A DNA stretch of 64,000 nucleotides from Martelella lutilitoris (lineage in GTDB: Bacteria > Pseudomonadota > Alphaproteobacteria > Rhizobiales > Rhizobiaceae): positions 124,001 to 188,000 of the forward strand of contig NZ_VCLB01000002.1 in the NCBI RefSeq assembly GCF_005924265.1, given 5' to 3'. Shown here piece after piece: positions 51,706-59,202 of the stretch. The first letter of the stretch is position 1. Each line of letters starts with the position of its first letter. The translations under genes and the position numbers were made by a program. The notes under the pieces are model-generated. The model was not told the origin of the DNA and did not search any database. It worked only from the letters and a program-made list of their open reading frames with translations.

Positions 51706-51798
51706 TGTCTGTGGTCCTGTGGCTATCAAGCGCGCTTGGTCGAAACGTTTGGGGCTCCAGAAGAGGACGCCCGCCAGCGTCCTCTCCCGGTGGTTGCG

Positions 51799-52719
51799 TC
51801 AGAGGATGCCGAAGTCGGAAAGGGCTTTTCGAACAGCTTCGACTTCTTCTGGCGTGCCGGGGGTCAGGGGCAGACGCGGCACGCCCGCATCCGTTCCAGT
51901 CAGGCGCAGAGCGTCCTTCCAGAGGCTTACGGGGTTCGTGCGACCGTTGATTCCCATGACCTTCAGCAACGGATAGAGCTTGCGCTGCATCGCCGCGGCC
52001 TCGGCAATATTGCCTGCCAGAAAAGTGTCGATCATCTTGCGGATATAGTCGCCGACCACGTGGGACGCGCCCGACACCACGCCGCCGATCCGTTTTTCGC
52101 CGCCTTGTGTGAAGGCTTCGAGAACCATGGTGTCGTCGCCATTATAGACGATGAAGTCTTCCGGCGTGGCGTTGAGGAAAGCGGTCATTTGCTTGGGATT
52201 GAGTTCTGCCTCCTCCTTGATGGCCACGATATTGTCAAGCGATGCAAGCTTTCCGACCGTAGCGGGGTCAATGTTGACGCCGGTGAAGATCGGAATGTTG
52301 TAGAGCATGATGTTGAGGTCCGGAAGCGCTTCGGAAACCTTGACGAAGTGGTTGTGGATCTCCTGCTGCGCCGGCTTGGTGTAGTAAGGCGCCACGACCA
52401 TGACCGTCTCGAAACCCAGCTTCTTTGCTTCATTGCCAAGCGCGATCGTCTCGATCGTCGAGGTGCAGCCGACGCCGGCGATCAGCGGAACGCGGCCGTC
52501 CACTGCCTTTTTGACTGTTTCGAGAATGGCGACCCGTTCGGCGAATGTCTGAGTGTGAAACTCGCCGGTGGTGCCTGACAGGATGAGCGAGTCGGCAAAG
52601 CCGTTGTCGACCAGATGGGTTGCGAGGGCCGCGAGTTTGCCGTGATCGACGCTCTGGTCCTCGCCGTAAGGGGTGACGAGCGGGATGAGAACGCGGCCGT
52701 AAGTGTCCTTGTTATACAT
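51799..52719 (-). CDS. DapA-family class I aldolase/dehydratase (Tct cluster, first)
   Basis: A 306-residue TIM-barrel enzyme with GTTGE (49-53), Y140 in LYNIP and the Schiff-base lysine K168 in AIKEE, the canonical set of the family. The N terminus MYNKDTYGRVLIPLVTPY is typical for DHDPS. A true lysine-pathway DHDPS is possible, but location in a tricarboxylate-transporter operon argues for catabolism of a 2-oxo-carboxylate. The gene lies 110 bases after tctA and 93 bases before the second copy. Confidence 0.9.
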   Translation of the reverse strand: MYNKDTYGRVLIPLVTPYGEDQSVDHGKLAALATHLVDNGFADSLILSGTTGEFHTQTFAERVAILETVKKAVDGRVPLIAGVGCTSTIETIALGNEAKKLGFETVMVVAPYYTKPAQQEIHNHFVKVSEALPDLNIMLYNIPIFTGVNIDPATVGKLASLDNIVAIKEEAELNPKQMTAFLNATPEDFIVYNGDDTMVLEAFTQGGEKRIGGVVSGASHVVGDYIRKMIDTFLAGNIAEAAAMQRKLYPLLKVMGINGRTNPVSLWKDALRLTGTDAGVPRLPLTPGTPEEVEAVRKALSDFGIL

Positions 52720-52829
52720 TTCAGTCTCTTTCTGGAGTTTTCCAAACGATGGTTGTCCCGGTACGGGGGTGTCGTCGATATTGCTTTTCCGTCATCTCCT
52801 TTCCTTTCGAGTCGCCGGTTCCTCGCGCC

Positions 52830-54359
52830 TTACTGCGGGCCCCGGTCGGTATTGGCGATCCCGCCGGTCGCGCCGGCAAGCTTGCGGGTTTGGCGGACCC
52901 CTCTGATGATCAAGGGCAGCACCCAGATGGCGATCGTGAAGAGGCCCAGTCCGGCGGCGATCGGGCGTTCGAAGAAGCCCAGAAAGTTTCCGTCGGCGAT
53001 GATCATCGATGTGAGAAAGTTCTTCTCGACGAGCGGCCCGATCACGATGCCGAGGATGATCGGAGCGATCGGGAACCCCTTGCTCTCGAGAATGAAGGCG
53101 ACCACGCCCATGGCCAGCATCACGCCGACGCCAAAGACCGAATTGTTGACCGCGTAGGAGCCGACGATGCAGAAGGCGAGAATGGAGGCGTTGAGATAGG
53201 TGCGCGACAGGCGGAAGATCGAGCGCGAAAAACGTACGGCAAGCCATCCGAGGGGGATGATCAGCAGGTTCGCCAGCGCAAAGACGATCATGACCGCGTA
53301 GAAGTTCTGGGGATTGTTGATGAAGATTGTCGGGCCGGGATTCATGCCCTTCATCACCAGGACGCCCACGGCAATGGCCGTGACAGCATCGCCGGGAATG
53401 CCGAAGACCATGGCCGGGATCCACGCCGAACTCAGCGCGGCATTGTTGGTCGCGGAGGCCTCCACCAGTCCTTCGGAATGTCCGGTCCCGAATTTTTCCG
53501 GCGTTTTCGAGAATTTCTTCGAGATGGCATAGGAAATCCAGGCGCCGAGATCGCCGCCGGCGCCGGGCAGAGCGCCGATCACCGTGCCGAACGCGCTGCC
53601 GCGCAGTACATTGAATTTATGACGCCAAAGCGTGCCCACCATACCGGCAAGCGGGTTGCCGATCTTCATGACCGGTTCGCGTTTGCCGGGCTCGCCGGCC
53701 TTGTGCCGGAGGATTTCGGACAGGGCGAACATGCCGATCATGGCCGGTATGAAGCTGATGCCGCCCATCAGTTCCGTCCAGCCGAAGGAAAAGCGGGGCG
53801 TGGCCGTCAGCGGGTCGAGGCCGACGGTCGCGATGAACAGGCCGAGAAGCAGCGAAAGCGTTCCCTTGACCTTGCTTCCCGAACTGATCAGCGCCGCGCA
53901 TGACAGCCCCAGCATCGCCAGCCAGAAATATTCGAAACTCGAAAACTGCAGTGCGATCTTGCCGAGGGCCGGCGCGATGAAGAGCAGGGCGACAAAGCCG
54001 ATCATACCGCCAACCGATGACGAGCAGACGGAAATGCCCAGCGCCTTTGCCGGCCGGCCGGCTTTGGTCATGGCATAGGCCTCGTCGACATAGGCTGCGG
54101 ATGCCGGGGTGCCGGGAATGCGCATCAACGCTCCGGGAATGTCGCCTGCAATGATGGCCATCGTGGTGCAGGCCACGATGGCCGCGATGGCGGGAACCGG
54201 ATCCATGTAGAACGAGAAAGGTACAAGCAGGGCCGTCGCCATCGTCGCGGTGAGGCCGGGAATGGCCCCGACGAAAAGGCCGAAAGTGGCCGCGGCGCAG
54301 ATCACCAGTAATGTATAGGGCGTGATGACAAGTTCGATTGCTTCGAGAAAGACATGCAT
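52830..54359 (-). CDS. tctA: Tripartite tricarboxylate transporter large membrane subunit (TctA)
   Basis: A 509-residue membrane protein with about 12 helices. TctA hallmarks are visible: the paired conserved glycine-rich loops GAIPGLTATMATALLVPF and IPGTPASAAYVDEAYAM in the N-terminal half and GALPGAGGDLGAWISYAI with EASATNNAALSSAWIPAM in the second half. It forms the secondary transport channel energised by an ion gradient, taking up tricarboxylates or related acids delivered by TctC. It is separated from tctB by only 12 bases. Confidence 0.94.
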   Translation of the reverse strand: MHVFLEAIELVITPYTLLVICAAATFGLFVGAIPGLTATMATALLVPFSFYMDPVPAIAAIVACTTMAIIAGDIPGALMRIPGTPASAAYVDEAYAMTKAGRPAKALGISVCSSSVGGMIGFVALLFIAPALGKIALQFSSFEYFWLAMLGLSCAALISSGSKVKGTLSLLLGLFIATVGLDPLTATPRFSFGWTELMGGISFIPAMIGMFALSEILRHKAGEPGKREPVMKIGNPLAGMVGTLWRHKFNVLRGSAFGTVIGALPGAGGDLGAWISYAISKKFSKTPEKFGTGHSEGLVEASATNNAALSSAWIPAMVFGIPGDAVTAIAVGVLVMKGMNPGPTIFINNPQNFYAVMIVFALANLLIIPLGWLAVRFSRSIFRLSRTYLNASILAFCIVGSYAVNNSVFGVGVMLAMGVVAFILESKGFPIAPIILGIVIGPLVEKNFLTSMIIADGNFLGFFERPIAAGLGLFTIAIWVLPLIIRGVRQTRKLAGATGGIANTDRGPQ

Positions 54360-54371
54360 GGCCGTTTCTCC

Positions 54372-54875
54372 TCACCCGAGAATGCCGACCGGCAACGGAA
54401 CGCGAAGTCCGTTGACGAAGAGGACGTAGATGAACACCGTCAGAAATGCTGCATAGAGGCTGCCGCGTACCAGGCCGCCGCCGCCGATGCGGATCATCAG
54501 CAGGATGAACAGAAAGGTAAGCGGCAGGAAGCCGACGGATTCCAGAAGCAGGGTATAGAGGCCAAGGCTCACCAGCACGGTGACCGGAAACCAGGTGAAA
54601 TCCTCGCGTTTGAACAGCACGGCCGCATGACGACGCAGCATCGCGATTTCCACGCGTCCCTGAAATGCCAGGATGCCGCCCGCCAGAACGAAGGCGCAAC
54701 CGATGATGATGGGTAGGGTGCCCCCGCCGATCGTCATGCCGCCGAGCCCTTCCATACGCGTTCCGGTGACAGCCAGAACCACGCCGCCGATCATGAAAAG
54801 CAATCCGAGGACGGTGTCCGGAACGCCGGTGGCGATGCGATCTGCATTGTCGTCTCTTGGTGAGGGGGCATTCAT
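54372..54875 (-). CDS. tctB: Tripartite tricarboxylate transporter small membrane subunit (TctB)
   Basis: A 167-residue protein with about four transmembrane helices (LGLLFMIGGVVLAV, LPIIIGCAFVLAGGI, VTVLVSLGLYTLLL and YAAFLTVFIYVLFV), the pattern of TctB, which is poorly conserved at residue level. The start is ATG 54875 rather than ATG 54893, because the AGGAG site lies between them. It lies between tctC and tctA in the standard tctCBA order. It assists TctA in the transport complex. Confidence 0.88.
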   Translation of the reverse strand: MNAPSPRDDNADRIATGVPDTVLGLLFMIGGVVLAVTGTRMEGLGGMTIGGGTLPIIIGCAFVLAGGILAFQGRVEIAMLRRHAAVLFKREDFTWFPVTVLVSLGLYTLLLESVGFLPLTFLFILLMIRIGGGGLVRGSLYAAFLTVFIYVLFVNGLRVPLPVGILG

Positions 54876-54912
54876 GGCCTCACTCCTTTCCATTGGTGTC
54901 GCGAGCAGACGG

Positions 54913-54980
54913 CCGAAGGCACTCCGGCCGGGATACGGCCGAAAAGAACGAGTTTCAGTTGTGGAATGGAGTGCCTTCGG
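54913..54980 (-). repeat. Nested intercistronic hairpin between tctC and tctB
   Basis: CCGAAGGCACTCC (54913-54925) pairs perfectly over 13 bases with GGAGTGCCTTCGG (54968-54980). Inside it, CGGCCG (54925-54930) pairs with CGGCCG (54936-54941) around GGATA. It begins 16 bases after the tctC stop on the minus strand and ends 37 bases before tctB. Confidence 0.8.
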
Positions 54981-54996
54981 CGACCGGTCCGGTCCG

Positions 54997-55959
54997 TCAG
55001 TCCTTGACGAGACCGGCGGCGTTCATGGCCTTGCCGAAGGCCTCGTCACGCTGGGCGAGGTAGTCGACGAAGGCGTCGCCGCCTTCCCACACGACGCCGT
55101 AGGAGCGTTTGGCCATCAGGTCAGCGAATGCGGGGCTGCTGACGACATCGGCCATGACCTCAATCAGCGTGGCGCTGACATCGCCGGGGAGGTCGCTTGG
55201 CCCGCCGAGGCCACGCCAGCCATTGATCGGAAAGTCGATCCCCGTGCTTTCCTTGATTGTCGGCAGGTTCGGGTGTGCCGGATCGCGCTCGGTGCCGAGG
55301 ATTGTCAGCGCCTTGAGCTCGCCGGCATCGATCAATCCCTGAGCCTCGGGAAGCTGGACGACGCCGACATCGATCGCTCCGGATGCCAGCAATTGCAGGC
55401 CAGGAGCGGCGCCTTCGGTCGGTACCCAGAATGCCCTGTCGCCGTCAAGCTCGTTCACCAGCGTGACATAGGCCAGGTGATTGACGCCGCCCTGATTGGC
55501 GCCGCCCGCCCGGATCGCCGCGGCATTTTCCTCGATCGCCGCTGTAAGCGCGTCCATGCTGTCGAACGGGCCGTCGGTTCTGACGACCACGGCGGACGGG
55601 TCGGCGTTATAAAGGCCGAGAGGGGTGAAATCCTTGTAGGTCAGGTCGGATGTGCCGAGCCAATGGAACATCGACAATTCCGTGGTGATAATGCCCAGCG
55701 TGTAACCGTCGGGATCGGCATCGGCGATCGCCTTGTGGCCGATGACGCTGCCGCCCCCGGTGCGGTTGACGACGTTGATCGGCTGGCCCAGTTCTTCTTC
55801 CATCAGCGTTGCCAGAATCCGGCCGGTGGCATCCGTTCCGCCGCCCGCGCCCCAGGGCACGATCAGCGTGATCGGCCGTTCCGGGTATTCGGCGCACGCT
55901 GCCGAAATGCCGCCGACGACCACCACGGTCGTCGCCAGAAGCGTCTTCAGAATATTCAT
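54997..55959 (-). CDS. tctC: Tripartite tricarboxylate transporter substrate-binding protein (TctC)
   Basis: A 320-residue periplasmic receptor of the Bug/TctC family. The signal MNILKTLLATTVVVVGGISAACAEYP is followed by PERPITLIVPWGAGGGTDATGR, the hallmark ligand loop with the conserved PWGAGGGTD. NRTGGGSVIG, HPNLPTI and the last helix region complete the pattern. It binds a carboxylate such as citrate, aromatic or other 2-carbon-backbone acid. GGAGGAG precedes ATG 55959. It heads the operon TctC-TctB-TctA-DapA-DapA. Confidence 0.94.
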   Translation of the reverse strand: MNILKTLLATTVVVVGGISAACAEYPERPITLIVPWGAGGGTDATGRILATLMEEELGQPINVVNRTGGGSVIGHKAIADADPDGYTLGIITTELSMFHWLGTSDLTYKDFTPLGLYNADPSAVVVRTDGPFDSMDALTAAIEENAAAIRAGGANQGGVNHLAYVTLVNELDGDRAFWVPTEGAAPGLQLLASGAIDVGVVQLPEAQGLIDAGELKALTILGTERDPAHPNLPTIKESTGIDFPINGWRGLGGPSDLPGDVSATLIEVMADVVSSPAFADLMAKRSYGVVWEGGDAFVDYLAQRDEAFGKAMNAAGLVKD

Positions 55960-56104
55960 TGAATTCTCCTCCCAATCTTCCTTTTGGGTTCCGAAAAGAG
56001 CCGACAAGGCCCTGCGGTCCAGAATCCTCTTTGTTTGACGCGGGCAGCGAAGCCTGCGCCCTTCCACTCGGAAACGGCCCCGCCACATCGCAATTGTGCT
56101 GCAC

Positions 56105-56188
56105 GTCAGATCTGACCTCCCTGACGCAATACCGCATAGCGGAATGCTGTACCGCGAATTGATACTCTCACCAGAGGTCAGATCTGTC
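56105..56188. promoter_or_regulatory. Two palindromic operator candidates in the tctC/IclR divergent region
   Basis: GTCAGATCTGAC (56105-56116) is a perfect palindrome and GTCAGATCTGTC (56177-56188) differs by one base; their centres are 72 bases apart. On the minus strand the first reads AGGTCAGATCTGACG and on the plus strand the second reads AGGTCAGATCTGTC, so the extended sequence AGGTCAGATCTG is repeated in opposite orientation. The region 55960-56381 separates tctC from the divergent IclR gene. Two sites favour looping or cooperative binding by that regulator. Confidence 0.6.
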
Positions 56189-56381
56189 AACATGAGTCCC
56201 AAAAAAAAGAATACTGTTCCGAATATCGGGATTTACGGAGTGGCAAAGATCGTTTATGGTGTCTTTCGGTGAATTTATTTCAGAGCCTAACTCGAATCTG
56301 AAACGATTTAGGCATTCCGTATAACAGGACGAAATTCCTTATTATGGCAAACGGATCCACGGAACGCTGTTGGGGGTAATC

Positions 56382-57176
56382 ATGAATGACGATCAGACAA
56401 CACGGATGAAAACCAAAGGCGATGAGGGATTGAAGTCGCTGTCGAAGGTGGTGCGCATCCTGGAGTGCTTTTCGGTCAATGACCGCGCATTGTCGCTAGC
56501 GACGATATGTCAGCGGACGGGGTTTCCGAAGAGCACGACGCACCGGCTTGTGGCTTCCATGCGAGAGGTCGGGTTCCTGGATCAGGACAGGGAGCGTGAC
56601 AGCTATCGCCTGGGGCTCCGGCTGTTCGAGTTCGGCGATATCGTGCTCGCCAATCTCGATGTGCGCCGGGAAGCCCGGCCGATGATGGAATCTCTTCAGC
56701 ACATGACCGGCCAGACCGTTCATCTGGCTGTTTTCGACGGGATGCAGGCTGTGGTCATCCATCGCGTCGGTTCCGGAACCGAGAGCCATACCAAAGCGGG
56801 CATGATCGAGAACGCGCCGGTGCATTGCACGAGCATCGGCAAGGCGATCCTCGCATTTCAGACGGAGGACGCCGTCGAACGGGTGATTTCGGCGGGCCTG
56901 TCGCGCTACACCGACCAGACAATGACAGAGCCCGATGATCTGCGCAGAGCCTTGGCCGAAATTCGCGAGAAGGGCTATGCCGTGGACAATGAGGAGCATC
57001 AACCGGGACTGCGATGTCTCGGCGCTCCGATCCACGATCAGAATGGCCGCGTATTCGCCGGCATCAGCGTCAACGGCCCGGCCTGGCAGATTCCCGAAAA
57101 CGAAATTCCGGATCTGGCCAAGATCGTCGTCTATCAGGCGCGCGTGATCTCCCAGCGCCTTGGTTGGCACGAATGA
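56382..57176 (+). CDS. IclR-family transcriptional regulator of the tct operon
   Basis: A 264-residue regulator with an N-terminal winged helix (LSKVVRILECFSVNDRALSL and ATICQRTGFPKSTTHRLVAS) and the C-terminal IclR effector domain containing HCTSIGKAILAF, YAVDNEEHQPGLRCLGAPI. The TTG at 56370 is ignored in favour of ATG 56382, with GGGGGT upstream. It is divergent from tctCBA, so it probably controls that operon using a carboxylate effector. Two palindromes in the shared region are candidate binding sites. Its sequence is not close to the IclR protein at 34619-35401. Confidence 0.92.
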   Translation: MNDDQTTRMKTKGDEGLKSLSKVVRILECFSVNDRALSLATICQRTGFPKSTTHRLVASMREVGFLDQDRERDSYRLGLRLFEFGDIVLANLDVRREARPMMESLQHMTGQTVHLAVFDGMQAVVIHRVGSGTESHTKAGMIENAPVHCTSIGKAILAFQTEDAVERVISAGLSRYTDQTMTEPDDLRRALAEIREKGYAVDNEEHQPGLRCLGAPIHDQNGRVFAGISVNGPAWQIPENEIPDLAKIVVYQARVISQRLGWHE

Positions 57177-57260
57177 GCGGCCGGCCGGTGCTTCGGCGCC
57201 TGCGGCTCGCCGGCATCGACGCTCACGGTCTTTGCCGTGTCAGAGCCTGGGGCTCGATCA

Positions 57261-58283
57261 TCACCCGCTATTCAGAGCGAGCACGCTGGAGCGCGCTATC
57301 AGGCTCGGTTGAACAAAGGTACGAACGGGCCAAGGGCCCTTGCGGCCCGCGCCGATCTGTCGGATGAGCAATTCCGCTGCATGGCGGCCCATTTCTTCGA
57401 CATGCTGGCTGACGGCGCTGATGGTCGGGGTCACCATCGTCATCCAGAGCGCGTCGTCATAGGCGACCACCGAGACATCGTCTGGAACGCGCACACCGTG
57501 CTTGCCAAGCGCCACGTAAAGGCGCTGCGAGACGACGCTGTTGGCCGAGAAGATTGCGGTGATTGATTTTGATTTCAGCGTGCCGACGAACCGGTCAAGA
57601 CCGGAGGCGATTTCCGCATCCGAGGAGCCGAGCTTGAAAATGAGGTCTTCCGGCACGGCTAGGCCGCACTCGGTAAAGGCTTCGCGCCAGCCCTCGATGC
57701 GCGCGCGCCCTGTCGTCCACTGGTCGTGGTCGATGAGGAGGGCGATCCGTTCGTGGCCGAAGCCGATCAGATGTTCCGTTGCCATCTTGCCGCCGGCCCT
57801 GTTGTCACCTGCGACGAGCGAGTTGTCGTCTTTGACGGAACGGTCGATCTGAAGAATCGGTCGGCCGAAATCGCGCACGCTTGCCACCGCTTCTGCGGAG
57901 ACCGGCGTGATCGCGATTGCCGAAACACCCATGGCGATCAGCGACTTCACTGCCGCCCTCTGCTCCTTCGGATCGGCCCGGTCGATGATCAGGATGACCT
58001 CATAGCCCTCCGATCGCGCGACCTCCTGAAAACCGGTGGCAAGTTCGGCATAGAAAGGGTCCAGAATGCTCGAGACCACGAGGCCGATCTGGGTGCTGGA
58101 GCCCTGCCTGAGATTGCGGGCATTGAGGTCGGGCACATAGCCGATCTTCTGCGCCGCCGCGACGACGCGCGCCTTGACGTCTGCCGCGACATAGCCCTTG
58201 CCGCTGAGCGCGCGCGAGACGGTCGATGTCGAAAGACCGACCGCCTCCGCGATATCGCCGATCGTGACGCGCTTATCTGCCAT
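57261..58283 (-). CDS. LacI-family transcriptional regulator of the mannoside cluster
   Basis: A 340-residue repressor with an N-terminal helix-turn-helix (VTIGDIAEAVGLSTSTVSRAL) and a ligand-binding domain from about residue 60 (QIGLVVSSILDPFYAEL onward) of the periplasmic-binding type. It is the last gene of the minus-strand operon, 29 bases after the DapA gene. Two perfect operator-like sequences of the LacI-family type (TGnnAnCGnTnnCA) flank the divergent promoters at 63266-63279 and 63417-63430 of this cluster, and this regulator is the obvious binder. The inducer is likely a sugar or sugar phosphate. Confidence 0.93.
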   Translation of the reverse strand: MADKRVTIGDIAEAVGLSTSTVSRALSGKGYVAADVKARVVAAAQKIGYVPDLNARNLRQGSSTQIGLVVSSILDPFYAELATGFQEVARSEGYEVILIIDRADPKEQRAAVKSLIAMGVSAIAITPVSAEAVASVRDFGRPILQIDRSVKDDNSLVAGDNRAGGKMATEHLIGFGHERIALLIDHDQWTTGRARIEGWREAFTECGLAVPEDLIFKLGSSDAEIASGLDRFVGTLKSKSITAIFSANSVVSQRLYVALGKHGVRVPDDVSVVAYDDALWMTMVTPTISAVSQHVEEMGRHAAELLIRQIGAGRKGPWPVRTFVQPSLIARSSVLALNSG

Positions 58284-58312
58284 GGAGTACGTGCCTCATC
58301 AAAAATGCCCTT

Positions 58313-59200
58313 TTAACGCGTTTTCTGGTATCTGTTGAAGTATTCATCAAGAGCGAAAAGACCGGTGCAGTCGCTGCGCGTCGTCAGCCGCCCCAAAACG
58401 CGTGAGAAACTGGTCAGGCCGACCCCATAGTTTTCGCCGAGCAGGGCCTTGGCAGATCCGGGATAGCTCTGCTCCAGCGCCATATCACCGGCCGTCAGCA
58501 GCAGCGAGAGCGCGTCGGTCTCCTCGCTCGCCGCCCGCTCAAGCATGTCCGGAAAGACATTGGCCATGAGACCGCAGAATCCGTCTGCACCGGCCTCGAA
58601 CGAGGCCCGAAATGTTGCCACCTCGGCGTTCATCAGCTTCAGCCGGCTGCCGCTGACAATGTCGATCCGGCGCTTGATTCGCGCAAGATCGCAGCATGTA
58701 TCCTTCAAAAAGGTGAAGCGTCCGCTCTCAGCCGCACAGGCAAGAGCCTTGTCCGAGATCAGCCGCTTATAGGGACGGGGCGCCTCGTAGAGACCGAGAT
58801 CGCCGCTGCTATCGGCGATGATCGCCTCAAGACATTGGAGAAAACGCTCGTCGCTTTCACCCTCTTCGACGAGGTGTCCGGTCAAAAGCACGGCGCAATC
58901 GACGCCGCCGATCGCCCTTAGGCGCGCAATTGCCTCAGGCCAGGCTTCGCCTTCCTTGCGAAACACCGAAGCGGCGATGGGGACGCGCCCCGCCACGGCG
59001 CGGACCGAAGCAGCGACGATCTCGGCGCGCTCGACATCGTTCATCGAAAGCGGCTCGGCGGAGAGACCAGTCACAAGCAGGCCGGAAACGCCGCGCGCGA
59101 GATAGAAGTCGACAAGACCCTGGATGGCCCCAAAGTCGACCTCTCCGTTTTCCAGAAACGGGGTGAGGAGGGGCGGCCAGATTTCGGGTTTGCGGGCCAT
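58313..59200 (-). CDS. Divergent DapA-family protein of the mannoside cluster
   Basis: A 295-residue TIM-barrel protein with the family fold. The usual GTTGE loop reads GLSAE (45-49), but the catalytic tyrosine Y138 in LYEAP and the Schiff-base lysine K166 in FLKDT are retained, so class I chemistry is plausible. Such variants act as KDG-type aldolases or dehydratases of sugar acids. It lies between the GH38 mannosidase (2-base gap) and the LacI gene, so it may cleave a sugar-derived 2-oxo acid. Its sequence is distant from the three other DapA-family proteins of the window. Confidence 0.8.
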   Translation of the reverse strand: MARKPEIWPPLLTPFLENGEVDFGAIQGLVDFYLARGVSGLLVTGLSAEPLSMNDVERAEIVAASVRAVAGRVPIAASVFRKEGEAWPEAIARLRAIGGVDCAVLLTGHLVEEGESDERFLQCLEAIIADSSGDLGLYEAPRPYKRLISDKALACAAESGRFTFLKDTCCDLARIKRRIDIVSGSRLKLMNAEVATFRASFEAGADGFCGLMANVFPDMLERAASEETDALSLLLTAGDMALEQSYPGSAKALLGENYGVGLTSFSRVLGRLTTRSDCTGLFALDEYFNRYQKTR

Positions 59201-59202
59201 GG

